A DNA stretch of 64,000 bases, from contig NZ_BROB01000003.1 in NCBI RefSeq assembly GCF_024345185.1, positions 57,880 through 121,879 of the forward strand, in the 5' to 3' direction. A program made the translations under genes and the position numbers. Source of the DNA: Levilactobacillus humaensis (GTDB lineage Bacteria; Bacillota; Bacilli; Lactobacillales; Lactobacillaceae). Shown here piece after piece: positions 1-7,588 of this stretch; the first letter of the stretch is position 1, and every line of letters begins with the position of its first letter. The notes below the pieces were generated by a model. It was not told where the DNA came from and made no database searches. It worked only from the letters and a program-made list of their open reading frames with translations.

Positions 1-998
1 TTGCCGTTCGACTGGGGATCATTGACGCCGGTGAGACCGATGCCGTGATTACCGGGGCCGAACTCGACGCAATGGACGATGCCACCTTTGCCAAGAAGGT
101 CAGTGACTACGCGGTCTACGCTCGAGTCGCCCCCGAGCACAAGGTTCGGATCGTGAAGGCTTGGCAGAAACGCGGTAAGGTCGTGGCCATGACCGGTGAC
201 GGGGTCAACGATGCGCCAGCGTTGAAGGCCGCTGATATCGGGATCGGTATGGGGATCACCGGGACCGAGGTTTCCAAGGGGGCCAGTGACATGGTCCTCG
301 CCGACGATAATTTCTCCACCATCGTGGTGGCGGTCGAAGAGGGACGGAAGGTCTTCGCTAACATTCAGAAGGCCATTCAGTACCTGTTGTCGGCCAACCT
401 TGGGGAAGTCTTGACGCTCTTCATGATGACCATGTTGGGCTGGCAAATTCTGGCGCCGGTCCACATTCTCTGGATTAACCTGGTGACCGATACGTTGCCG
501 GCAATTGCCTTGGGAATTGAACCGATGGAAAAGAACATCATGAAGCAGAAACCACGAGGCCGGAAGTCGAACTTCTTCTCCGGCGGGGTGTTGGGTGGGA
601 TTCTCTACCAGGGACTACTTGAAGGTGGAATTACCCTGTTCGTTTACTGGTTGGCGATTACCTACCCGGTTCACCAAGCCACCCAGATGGCCCACGCCGA
701 TGCCTTAACCATGGCATTTGCGACACTCGGGCTGATTCAACTGTTCCATGCCTTTAACTCCAAGTCGATTCATGGGTCTATCTTCTCGGTTGGTTTGTTT
801 AAGAACAAATTCTTCAACTGGGCGATCGTGATTGCCTTCGCGTTACTGGCCATGACTATCCTGGTTCCGGGACTTAACGGCATGTTCCACGTGGCTCACC
901 TGGATCTCTTCCAGTGGGCAATCGTGTTGGCCGCATCGTTCATGATGGTCGTGATTGTGGAAATTGTTAAATTCTTCCAGCGCCGCGTGGTAAAATAA
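1..998 (+). CDS. Cation-transporting P-type ATPase, C-terminal part (cut by window edge)
   Basis: The reading frame is open from base 3, so the gene starts outside the window; the GTG at 45 is internal. The fragment carries the P-type ATPase hinge motif TGDGVNDAPALKAADIG, then the second membrane block with about six hydrophobic segments and the motif LWINLVTDTLPAIALG. That motif is typical of PacL/SERCA-like Ca2+ or related cation pumps of the plasma membrane. The phosphorylation site DKTGT would lie upstream and is not visible. The ion specificity is inferred from family resemblance only. A long-stem hairpin follows the stop codon, so the gene probably ends its transcript here. Confidence 0.9.
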   Translation, partial: AVRLGIIDAGETDAVITGAELDAMDDATFAKKVSDYAVYARVAPEHKVRIVKAWQKRGKVVAMTGDGVNDAPALKAADIGIGMGITGTEVSKGASDMVLADDNFSTIVVAVEEGRKVFANIQKAIQYLLSANLGEVLTLFMMTMLGWQILAPVHILWINLVTDTLPAIALGIEPMEKNIMKQKPRGRKSNFFSGGVLGGILYQGLLEGGITLFVYWLAITYPVHQATQMAHADALTMAFATLGLIQLFHAFNSKSIHGSIFSVGLFKNKFFNWAIVIAFALLAMTILVPGLNGMFHVAHLDLFQWAIVLAASFMMVVIVEIVKFFQRRVVK

Positions 999-1027
999 GA
1001 CGACGCGTGACAACTAATCACAACTTA

Positions 1028-1093
1028 AAAAGAGGTTGCGCGTGGCCGGCCGTTCCGAATTTGGAATGGTAGAGCTTCGGTGCAACCTCTTTT
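1028..1093 (+). terminator. Long hairpin after the ATPase gene
   Basis: AAAAGAGGTTGC (1028-1039) pairs perfectly with GCAACCTCTTTT (1082-1093). The 42-nt loop contains a smaller TTCC/GGAA hairpin (1053-1066). It ends in a short T run, so it can act as a terminator. It also sits directly before the MoxR-like gene and could equally be a leader structure for it. Confidence 0.6.
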
Positions 1094-1115
1094 ACATAGA
1101 AATGGAGTGAGTCGC

Positions 1116-2297
1116 TTGGCCTTAACTTATGAAGCCTGTTTACAAGCCGTCAACGTGGTCATTGCCAGTGGCAGTGTGCCGACGATTGTGGGGGAGGCCG
1201 GTATCGGGAAATCCGCTCTGGTCGCCGACTTGGCCCGGCAACGTGATGCCAAGCTCTTCACCACCGTGGTCAGCCTGGTGGAAAAAGGGGATCTGGTGAT
1301 TCCCGTGCCACCACTGACTAGCGATTCCTTCGTTCAGACGGCGGATTATGGGTCCCTGGCGGACGTTCAATTTGGCTACTCGCATACGCTAGTGGCGATG
1401 ATTCGTTATGCCCAAGAACATCCCCAACAGGAGATTATTTGGTTCCTCGACGAGTTCAACCGCGGGACGCAAGCGGTTCAGAGTGAACTCATGAACTTGG
1501 TCTTACAGCGGCAAATTAACACGCTGAAGTTACCACAACAGGTTCACCTGGTCCTGGCCGAAAATCCGGATGCCACCATGGCGGGATTCGAACAGAGTCA
1601 CTACGGTGTGACACCCGGGGATGCGGCGATTGCTGACCGGACGACGCGACTGATTTTAACGGCCGATAGTGATAGCTGGCTAGAGTGGGCGACAACTGAA
1701 ACTGCAGGTAGTCCGCGGCTCACGCCACTGGTCACGGACTACGTGGCCGAGAATCCCGCTGACTTGCACCTGGTGGCGAGTGGCACGGCGATGGCCGATG
1801 ATGACTTGCAACCGACGCCCCGGGCCTGGGAACGGGTCTCAGACGCCTTGCGTGAGCTAGACCGTCAGCGCTTGATGGGCCAAACGGCCATTCTGACCGC
1901 CATTTTACAAGGAAATCTGGGAACGACGGTTGGGACCACCTTTGCCAGTTACGTGCAAAAGCGCCGACCAGGTTTAACGGTAGAAGCAGCCTATACGGCA
2001 GCTGATGCGACGGCGGTCTTTGCCAAACTGACGCCGGCCCAGCAGCAACAGATTTTACGTCAGTGTCTAGATGACCTGGCGGCTTGGCCATTGACGCAAG
2101 ATGCCAATGCTCAGCGATTCGCGGCATTGCTCGCTCTCTGTCCAGCCGATGCCCAGTACGCGGTGGCTCGGGATATGGCGACTATCGACGACCTCTTTGA
2201 GAGACTGGCCGATCAGACGGCAGCTGAACCTGGCGTGGCTGAACTCTACCAGACGTTGACGACGATTGGCCAACGCGGGAGTCAGATTGAGGTGTAG
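1116..2297 (+). CDS. MoxR-type AAA+ ATPase
   Basis: A 393-residue AAA+ ATPase. The Walker A motif is GEAGIGKSAL near the N-terminus, followed by a Walker B-like IIWFLDEFNRG and a sensor segment LVLAENPD, the order seen in MoxR/CbbQ-type chaperone ATPases. These proteins typically remodel a VWA-domain partner, and such a partner is encoded next. An upstream in-frame GTG at 1080 lies inside the terminator hairpin. I chose TTG at 1116 because GGAG (1104-1107) sits 8 nt before it. The next gene starts 3 nt after the stop, indicating an operon. The client or pathway is unknown. Confidence 0.8.
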   Translation: MALTYEACLQAVNVVIASGSVPTIVGEAGIGKSALVADLARQRDAKLFTTVVSLVEKGDLVIPVPPLTSDSFVQTADYGSLADVQFGYSHTLVAMIRYAQEHPQQEIIWFLDEFNRGTQAVQSELMNLVLQRQINTLKLPQQVHLVLAENPDATMAGFEQSHYGVTPGDAAIADRTTRLILTADSDSWLEWATTETAGSPRLTPLVTDYVAENPADLHLVASGTAMADDDLQPTPRAWERVSDALRELDRQRLMGQTAILTAILQGNLGTTVGTTFASYVQKRRPGLTVEAAYTAADATAVFAKLTPAQQQQILRQCLDDLAAWPLTQDANAQRFAALLALCPADAQYAVARDMATIDDLFERLADQTAAEPGVAELYQTLTTIGQRGSQIEV

Positions 2298-2300
2298 CGT

Positions 2301-3653
2301 ATGACGAGTCTAACGCATGATTTAAAACAGTTAGCAACAGTGGCCGCGAGTGATCAAGATCAGGCAACCAAACGGCTCTACCGGGAGGCTGTGATGGTGC
2401 TATTACGCGATGATCCCTTCTATGGCCGGGTGTTAAGTCAGCTCACGGTACAAGTGGGGACTGCGCGCACCCCACTGGCCTTGTTGCCCACGGATCGTGA
2501 GTGGCAACTTCAAGTTAATCCAGCCGCGCTCGTTAAACGTGATTGGACCGGCGCTGAGTGGTTGGCGATGTTGCGGCATACGGTATTGCACCTGTTGTGG
2601 CAACATCCCGATCGTTATGCCACGGCACTCAAAACCTCAGCTCAAGCTGGGCTAGCACGGTGGGCGACCGATGCCGCCGTTAACGATTATTTAACGGATT
2701 TACCCAGTGGGGCGATCACCAGCCGCGACTTGGAGCGTTTGTTAGGGCAACCCGTCGCGTCTCGGCAGGATTCAGCGATCTATTTTCAACAACTCAGAGA
2801 GTGGCAGGCCCAACAGAACTCGGTGGATCATACCCACGGAACCGGTGGTCCGCAACAGACTGGCGACCGGGTGACCCGGGATGCGACGGCTGATCCGACA
2901 ACGGCCACAGTCTTGGATGGTCATGACGCCTGGCGGTCAGGATCGGTGACGACCCAGGCCGTCAGGGAACAGTGGCGCCAACAAGTGCTGACCCAAACGG
3001 CCGAGAGTCTGACCGCGAAGCAACGTGGGACGCTTCCTGGAGCCATTCAGGCGGCATTGACACCGATCGCAGTAGTTCACCCATTAGATTGGCGGACCCT
3101 GCTTAAACGGGGTCTAGGACAGGTTCCTGCGGGTCGCCAGGCAGCTTATGGCCGGTTCAATCGCCGCCAGCCGGCTCGCATGGAATTACCGGGTCAAATT
3201 GTGGCGACCTGGCAACGGTTGTCAGTCTTTGTCGATGAGTCGGGCTCAATGGGTGATCAGGAGGTTGCGTACCTCCTAGGCCAATTGGCGGCGTTATTGG
3301 CCGTTTATCCGGCTCAGGTGACCGTTTATCCCTTTGATGCTATCGTTCATCTCGATCAACGTTTCACGCTTGAGAGACGTTCGCAGCGCCTCGTACGAAC
3401 GGGTGGCGGGGGAACGGCCTTTCAAGCCGTGCTGGATTGCTTGCCACGCCTACTGACAACAACCAGTGGCCAGCTAGTTCTGATTCTCACGGATGGCTAT
3501 GGCGAGCAACATTTACGGCCGACGTTGCCGGTTCCTATCATTTGGCTACTCACGAGTCCCACGGACCAGTTTTCCGTTAAAAATCCACCGGGAACGGTGA
3601 TTAGCTTGAGTACCGATCCACAGTGGCAAGCCTTAAGGAGGTCCCAGTCATGA
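2301..3653 (+). CDS. VWA-domain protein with degenerate metallopeptidase-like N-terminal domain (DUF2201 type)
   Basis: A 450-residue protein. The C-terminal half is a von Willebrand A domain with the MIDAS motif DESGSMG (D312, S314, S316) and a later LILTDGYG. The N-terminal half resembles the putative metallopeptidase domain that accompanies DUF2201 proteins. The expected HExxH is replaced by HTVLH (residues 93-97), so the catalytic glutamate is absent and peptidase activity is unlikely. A low-complexity linker (about 170-215) joins the halves. A GAGGTG ribosome site precedes ATG 2301. The ATG of the next gene overlaps this stop (ATGA), suggesting translational coupling. It is probably the partner of the upstream MoxR ATPase; its cellular role is not known. 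Confidence 0.75.
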   Translation: MTSLTHDLKQLATVAASDQDQATKRLYREAVMVLLRDDPFYGRVLSQLTVQVGTARTPLALLPTDREWQLQVNPAALVKRDWTGAEWLAMLRHTVLHLLWQHPDRYATALKTSAQAGLARWATDAAVNDYLTDLPSGAITSRDLERLLGQPVASRQDSAIYFQQLREWQAQQNSVDHTHGTGGPQQTGDRVTRDATADPTTATVLDGHDAWRSGSVTTQAVREQWRQQVLTQTAESLTAKQRGTLPGAIQAALTPIAVVHPLDWRTLLKRGLGQVPAGRQAAYGRFNRRQPARMELPGQIVATWQRLSVFVDESGSMGDQEVAYLLGQLAALLAVYPAQVTVYPFDAIVHLDQRFTLERRSQRLVRTGGGGTAFQAVLDCLPRLLTTTSGQLVLILTDGYGEQHLRPTLPVPIIWLLTSPTDQFSVKNPPGTVISLSTDPQWQALRRSQS

Positions 3654-3946
3654 CAACCCAATTATCGGGTAAGGAATTACGTGCCTTAATTAACCAAACG
3701 GCCTGGTTTAAGAATGCCCAAGCGATCCTCGCCGATGAGTGGGGCGCCCGGGCACCGGAGAATCCGCTCTTTCAGGCACCGGTTACGGTAGCTGACTTAC
3801 AATTTGCCCGTGACCTGAGTCAGGCCGGGCTCTTCAAGAGTCGACTGGACTTTAGCGACTATGGTGCCGTGCAGCGCTGGATCGCCGCTAATCGGTCCTA
3901 TTTAACGCCGGATGATCGGGCCTGGTTACAACGCCCATTTGAATAA
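3650..3946 (+). CDS. Small protein of unknown function, third gene of the MoxR-VWA operon
   Basis: A 98-residue soluble, Trp/Ala-rich protein with no domain I recognise. The start is ATG 3650, preceded by a strong AAGGAGGT (3634-3641) and overlapping the VWA stop by 4 nt. The longer in-frame GTG at 3623 lacks a ribosome site. Tight coupling to the MoxR/VWA pair suggests a subunit or adaptor of that system, but this rests only on position. There are no membrane segments or signal peptide. Confidence 0.65.
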   Translation: MTTQLSGKELRALINQTAWFKNAQAILADEWGARAPENPLFQAPVTVADLQFARDLSQAGLFKSRLDFSDYGAVQRWIAANRSYLTPDDRAWLQRPFE

Positions 3947-3970
3947 ATTGCAGGTGTAAAGAAAAAACCC

Positions 3971-3999
3971 TTTACATCACATTGAGAAACTGGTATATT
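3971..3999 (+). promoter_or_regulatory. Promoter of the rpsP operon
   Basis: TTTACA (3971-3976), a 17-nt spacer, then TATATT (3994-3999), 35 nt before the rpsP start. A 9-bp hairpin (3953-3961 with 3970-3978) overlaps the -35 box; it is not followed by a T run, so it is a poor terminator. Confidence 0.7.
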
Positions 4000-4033
4000 A
4001 TTACACGTTGAAAGAAATACAGGAGGTGTCTAC

Positions 4034-4309
4034 ATGTCAGTAAAGATTCGTTTAAAGCGGATGGGTTCAAAGAAGCGCCCATTCTACCGAATTGTGGTTG
4101 CCGATTCACGGAGCCCTCGTGATGGTCGTTTCATCGAACAAGTTGGTACTTACAATCCAGTTACCCAACCTGCCCAAATCACGTTAGAAGAAGAATCTAT
4201 CATGAACTGGTTGAACAATGGTGCTCAACCTTCAGATACGGTTAAGAACTTGCTTTCTAACGCCGGGATCATGAAACAATACCACGAAGCTAAATACACT
4301 AAAAAGTAG
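4034..4309 (+). CDS. rpsP: 30S ribosomal protein S16
   Basis: A 91-residue protein with the full S16 signature: [20 protein letters not shown] at the N-terminus and [19 protein letters not shown] after it. S16 is a primary-assembly protein of the small ribosomal subunit. An AGGAGGTGT ribosome site precedes ATG 4034. It is first in the rpsP-khpA-rimM-trmD-rplS cluster, a conserved Firmicutes order, and has a clear sigma-A-like promoter just upstream. Its codon use is visibly more biased than that of neighbouring non-ribosomal genes, as expected for high expression. Confidence 0.98.
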   Translation: MSVKIRLKRMGSKKRPFYRIVVADSRSPRDGRFIEQVGTYNPVTQPAQITLEEESIMNWLNNGAQPSDTVKNLLSNAGIMKQYHEAKYTKK

Positions 4310-4318
4310 TGATTAGCC

Positions 4319-4579
4319 ATGACCGATTTTAAGGCATTAATTCTAGCAATTGTTAGCCCACTCGTGGAACATCCCGAAGCTTTGGTGGTGACACCTCAGG
4401 AGACGGACCGTTTCTACGAATATCGGTTAACCGTGCATCAGGACGATATCGGCCGGGTGATCGGTAAACAAGGCCGCGTGGCGCAGGCGATTCGTACGAT
4501 CGTCTATAGCGTTCGCGTTCAAGGCAATAAACGGGTTCGACTCATCATTGATGACCGCCCGACAAAGACTCTCGAGTGA
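4319..4579 (+). CDS. khpA: KH-domain RNA-binding protein KhpA
   Basis: An 86-residue single-KH protein. The GxxG RNA-binding loop is visible in GRVIGKQGRVAQAIRTIV, with a V/I-rich core on either side. In streptococci and lactobacilli KhpA pairs with KhpB/Jag and influences cell elongation and RNA metabolism (family knowledge). It starts 9 nt after rpsP, so it is surely co-transcribed, although its own ribosome site is weak. A moderate hairpin with a T run follows (4571-4606) and could partly uncouple it from rimM. Confidence 0.93.
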   Translation: MTDFKALILAIVSPLVEHPEALVVTPQETDRFYEYRLTVHQDDIGRVIGKQGRVAQAIRTIVYSVRVQGNKRVRLIIDDRPTKTLE

Positions 4580-4606
4580 GGCGGCAACGTTTCCTCGAGT
4601 TTTTTT
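4571..4606 (+). terminator. Possible intra-operon attenuating terminator between khpA and rimM
   Basis: CTCGAG (4571-4576) and CTCGAG (4593-4598) can pair across a GC-rich loop and are followed by seven Ts. It lies inside an otherwise conserved operon, so I read it as a partial terminator. The AT-rich stretch 4610-4650 could supply a second promoter for rimM-trmD. Confidence 0.45.
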
Positions 4607-4663
4607 GTTCTCATAAATAAGTAAATAATAAAAATTAATTTAAAACGAATGGAGGCGGGTCAG

Positions 4664-5182
4664 ATGACCTACTATACAGTTGGAACGATTGTGAATACCC
4701 ACGGTATTAAGGGTGAGGTTCGGGTGATTGCCACCACGGATTTCCCCGAAAAACGGTTTGTGGTGGGGCACAAGGTCTACGCCTTTCGCAAGGACCAACC
4801 AACGCCAGAGGTTTTTGAGATTGCCTCCGTGCGCCAACACAAAAACTTTATCCTGCTGAGCTTTAAGGGCAAACCATCCATTAACGATGTGGAGTACCTC
4901 AAGCAGAGTACCTTAAAGATTGCCGCCGACCAGTTGGAAGACGACGATCTGAAGCCCGGCGAGTACTACTATCACCAAATCATCGGGTTGGATGCCGTCA
5001 CGGAAGATGGCGAGAAGTTAGGCACCATCAAGGATATCATGCAGACCGGGGCCAATGACGTTTGGGTCGTGGCTCGTCCTGACAAGCCTGACCTGCTGTT
5101 ACCGAAGATTAAACAGGTGATCAAGGGTGTCGACCTCGATCAGCACCAGGTTACGGTGGAATTAATGGAGGGACTCGAGTAA
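4664..5182 (+). CDS. rimM: 16S rRNA processing protein RimM
   Basis: A 172-residue RimM, which assists maturation of the 30S head domain and binds S19. The N-terminal motif [16 protein letters not shown] and the C-terminal PRC-barrel segment ending in [14 protein letters not shown] are family hallmarks. I chose ATG 4664 over 4649 because GGAGG (4651-4655) sits 8 nt before it, and translation then begins at MTYYTVG. The stop overlaps the trmD start by one base, so the two are translationally coupled. Confidence 0.95.
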   Translation: MTYYTVGTIVNTHGIKGEVRVIATTDFPEKRFVVGHKVYAFRKDQPTPEVFEIASVRQHKNFILLSFKGKPSINDVEYLKQSTLKIAADQLEDDDLKPGEYYYHQIIGLDAVTEDGEKLGTIKDIMQTGANDVWVVARPDKPDLLLPKIKQVIKGVDLDQHQVTVELMEGLE

Positions 5183-5952
5183 TGCGGATCGATGTACTAA
5201 GTTTATTTCCAGATATGTTTACGGGTCCCATGCACGACTCAATCGTCGGTAAGGCGATTGAGAATGGCCATCTGACCATGCCTGTAACCAACTTCCGGGA
5301 CTATTCGACCAACAAGCACGGCAATGTCGATGACTACCCATTTGGTGGTGGAGCGGGGATGCTGCTGCAGCCCCAACCAATCTTCGATGCCGTCGCTGCT
5401 ACCGAGAAACAAGCCGCTGAGGAAGGTCTCGGCAAGGGTCGCGTGATCCTAATGGATCCAGCTGGTGTGACCTTCAACCAGCACGTGGCCGAAGAGTTTG
5501 CCCATGAGGATCACTTAACCTTCTTGTGTGGCCATTACGAGGGCTATGACGAGCGGATTCGCAGTCTGGTTACCGATGAGGTCTCTCTGGGAGACTTTGT
5601 CTTGACTGGGGGCGAGCTCGCCGCCATGGTCATGATCGATGCTACGGTGCGCCTGTTGCCAGGGGTGCTCGGCAATGCCGAATCAGCCCCAGGCGACTCC
5701 TTCTCCTCAGGCCTGCTGGAATACCCGCAATACACGCGGCCAGCCGACTTCCGGGGGATGCCCGTACCAGATGTCCTGATTAGCGGGAATCACGGTAAGA
5801 TCGACGAATGGCGCCAGAAAGAGGCCCTGCGTCGGACTTACCTCAGAAGGCCTGACCTCATCGACCATAGCAAGTTGACCCAGGAACAGAAGCATCTGTT
5901 GGCCGACGTGCGGATCGAGGAAGAGGAGCGCCGTAACGAGTCAAGAAAATAA
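5182..5952 (+). CDS. trmD: tRNA (guanine37-N1)-methyltransferase
   Basis: A 256-residue SPOUT methyltransferase that makes m1G37 in tRNAs and so prevents +1 frameshifting. The trefoil-knot sequences are clear: [25 protein letters not shown] and [19 protein letters not shown]. It begins [13 protein letters not shown], standard for the family. It overlaps rimM by one base and is followed by the rplS promoter and leader. A charged C-terminal tail ([11 protein letters not shown]) makes it slightly longer than average. Confidence 0.97.
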   Translation: MRIDVLSLFPDMFTGPMHDSIVGKAIENGHLTMPVTNFRDYSTNKHGNVDDYPFGGGAGMLLQPQPIFDAVAATEKQAAEEGLGKGRVILMDPAGVTFNQHVAEEFAHEDHLTFLCGHYEGYDERIRSLVTDEVSLGDFVLTGGELAAMVMIDATVRLLPGVLGNAESAPGDSFSSGLLEYPQYTRPADFRGMPVPDVLISGNHGKIDEWRQKEALRRTYLRRPDLIDHSKLTQEQKHLLADVRIEEEERRNESRK

Positions 5953-5954
5953 CC

Positions 5955-6060
5955 TTTACAGGCATTTTCGATTATGGTACACTTACTTTTGGCTGTTTAG
6001 CCACAGAAACAACATTCCGCTGTCGAGACTGAGAATGAATGTTGGCGAAAGGAAAGAATA
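5955..6060 (+). promoter_or_regulatory. rplS promoter and candidate L19 leader RNA
   Basis: TTTACA (5955-5960), 17-nt spacer, TACACT (5978-5983). The transcribed leader contains a TGGCT-gttt-AGCCA hairpin (5990-6003) and a second stem pairing AACATTC (6011-6017) with GAATGTT (6037-6043). A structured leader before rplS is known in low-GC Gram-positives as the autoregulatory L19 leader. Assignment here is by position and general shape, not by a covariance match. Confidence 0.55.
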
Positions 6061-6064
6061 AAAT

Positions 6065-6421
6065 ATGCGCCAAAATAATTTAATTGCTAAGATCAACAAC
6101 GAACAATTGCGGGACGATGTTCCTAACTTCCGTGCCGGAGACACTGTTCGGGTTCACGCCCGGATCGTCGAAGGTACCCGCGAACGTATCCAATTGTTCG
6201 AAGGTGTCGTAATCAAGCGTAAGGGTGCCGGTATCCAAGCTACCTACACTGTACGTAAGATCAGTAACGGTGTTGGGGTTGAACGTATCTTCCCACTTCA
6301 CTCACCACGTGTTGCTCAAATCGATGTTATCCGTCAAGGTCGGGTACGTCGTGCTAAGCTCTACTACTTACGTGACCGTAATGGTAAGGCTGCTCGGATT
6401 ACCGAACGCCGTCGCAAGTAG
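6065..6421 (+). CDS. rplS: 50S ribosomal protein L19
   Basis: A 118-residue L19, located at the 30S-50S interface. Diagnostic segments include [32 protein letters not shown] and [16 protein letters not shown]. It ends the trmD cluster but has its own promoter and leader, and a strong terminator follows at once. Codon use is highly biased, like rpsP. The ribosome site is a GGAAAG stretch 8-9 nt before ATG 6065. Confidence 0.98.
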   Translation: MRQNNLIAKINNEQLRDDVPNFRAGDTVRVHARIVEGTRERIQLFEGVVIKRKGAGIQATYTVRKISNGVGVERIFPLHSPRVAQIDVIRQGRVRRAKLYYLRDRNGKAARITERRRK

Positions 6422-6428
6422 TTTCAGC

Positions 6429-6464
6429 AAAAAACACCAGTCGTTTAGGCGATTGGTGTTTTTT
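6429..6464 (+). terminator. rplS terminator
   Basis: A15-nt arm AAAAAACACCAGTCG (6429-6443) pairs with CGATTGGTGTTTTTT (6450-6464), with one G-T wobble and a 6-nt loop. Classical intrinsic terminator, usable from both strands. Confidence 0.9.
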
Positions 6465-6494
6465 ATTTGGCCAAATTTTGAAAAGGACCTGTTT

Positions 6495-6746
6495 TTAACC
6501 CTTGAGTCCGCGCGATTGCCGGTCCATATCTTCAACGACGATGTCAAAGATTTCTCCTAAGGAGGCACAATACTCTAAGATTTCCCAGGGGGCGTTGGTG
6601 TGGAAATGAATTTTTATGAGCGTTTCATCGCCAACGGCAATTAGACTGTCGCCATCAAAGCTTTTTCGGAAGTATGCATTAATTTTATTCTCATCGAGCG
6701 CTTTACCTTCAATTAAACATTGTGTATCATATCGGTATTTTGTCAT
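6495..6746 (-). CDS. Standalone FakA C-terminal-domain-like protein (DAK phosphatase fragment family)
   Basis: An 83-residue protein matching the C-terminal domain of FakA/YloV-type fatty acid kinase regulators: YDTQCLIEG, then FDGDSLIAVGDETLIKIHFH with TNAPWEILEY, and MDRQSRG near the end. FakA is normally about 550 residues with an N-terminal DhaL kinase domain, so this is either a free domain or a trimmed relic. ATG 6746 has a perfect TAGGAGAT ribosome site on the minus strand; the longer in-frame start lacks one. The intact start signals argue for a real gene. It diverges from a TetR regulator, which is probably its controller. Function is unknown. Confidence 0.7.
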   Translation of the reverse strand: MTKYRYDTQCLIEGKALDENKINAYFRKSFDGDSLIAVGDETLIKIHFHTNAPWEILEYCASLGEIFDIVVEDMDRQSRGLKG

Positions 6747-6780
6747 CGTAGCATCTCCTAAGTTTAGTTCACCTTTCACA

Positions 6781-6791
6781 GTACACTGTAC
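6781..6791. promoter_or_regulatory. Palindrome GTACA-C-TGTAC, candidate operator of the adjacent TetR regulator
   Basis: A perfect 11-bp inverted repeat in the 102-bp space between the divergent FakA-like gene and the TetR gene. A TATACT box (6823-6828) for the TetR gene lies downstream, and a TTGACG (complement of 6801-6806) is placed to serve the minus-strand gene. The palindrome would overlap that gene's -10 region. Confidence 0.45.
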
Positions 6792-6848
6792 GGGATAAAA
6801 CGTCAAATAGTTTTTTGTATGCTATACTTCAATTCGAGAGGTGTAAGT

Positions 6849-7466
6849 ATGTCGAAGGATACACGGGAAACAATTATTGAAACAGCTATCGAACTTTTTA
6901 ATAAAAAGGGCTATGATGCGGTTTCTTTAAGGGATATTGCCAAAGAGGCGGGCACCACGATTGGTAATCTAACGTATCATTTTCACCATAAAGCCGATTT
7001 ACTAGCTACTATTGAGCATCAAATTGAACTGGATTTTGTTGAATTTGCGGATAATTCTTCAAAGACAGGCGAGGCGGCGCTGAACGAACTGGTTAAAATT
7101 TTTAAAAAGTCAGCCGAATTGAAGCACCGAAATGAATTCTTTTTTAAGGATTTTGATGCTATTGTGAGTGATAATCCAACGCTCAGGGTCTCGACACAGT
7201 TATTTCGTAAACGTCTATATGAGGCCTATCAACAATGCTTTACTAGGATGGTCAAGTTTGAGGTCTTTCGTCAAGATATTACGACGCCACAGTATGATCA
7301 TTTAATCATGGTTCTTTTGACAATGGATTATGCTTGGGAGTTAAGGCACGGGCCAAAGAATACCTTTGATTTTCCAGCCGATTCAGCTCAAATGAATCTT
7401 AGCCTGATCTATCCGTATCTAACGGAGAATGGCAGACGAATTTATAAAAGAATTGTTCAAAACTAG
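6849..7466 (+). CDS. TetR/AcrR-family transcriptional regulator
   Basis: A 205-residue regulator with a typical N-terminal TetR helix-turn-helix: ETAIELFNKKGYDAVSLRDI followed by AKEAGTTIGNLTYHF. The C-terminal ligand-binding part is helical and not recognisably close to a characterised subgroup. ATG 6849 has GAGAGGTG 5 nt upstream; the ORF could begin at 6819, but that start lies at the predicted -10 box. It is transcribed away from the FakA-domain gene, with a palindrome between them. DhaS-like TetR proteins are known next to dihydroxyacetone-kinase genes, which fits this pairing by analogy only. Confidence 0.9.
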   Translation: MSKDTRETIIETAIELFNKKGYDAVSLRDIAKEAGTTIGNLTYHFHHKADLLATIEHQIELDFVEFADNSSKTGEAALNELVKIFKKSAELKHRNEFFFKDFDAIVSDNPTLRVSTQLFRKRLYEAYQQCFTRMVKFEVFRQDITTPQYDHLIMVLLTMDYAWELRHGPKNTFDFPADSAQMNLSLIYPYLTENGRRIYKRIVQN

Positions 7467-7517
7467 CGGGTGTTGAGGTTGGATGAGAAATTATTTTTCT
7501 AGATTCGGGATATAGGC

Positions 7518-7564
7518 AAAAAATGGCATGACTCCGAATAAATATCGGAATCATGCCATTTTAA
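7518..7564. terminator. Bidirectional terminator between TetR and acyltransferase genes
   Basis: AAAATGGCATGA-c-TCCGA (7520-7537) pairs with TCGGA-a-TCATGCCATTTT (7545-7562). A run precedes and T run follows, so it serves both convergent genes. Confidence 0.9.
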
Positions 7565-7588
7565 AATCTAAAAAATTCAGAAACTAAC

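Noticed and set aside
3953..3978. Terminator before rpsP
   Set aside because: The 9-bp hairpin overlaps the -35 box and has no T run; mentioned only with the promoter.
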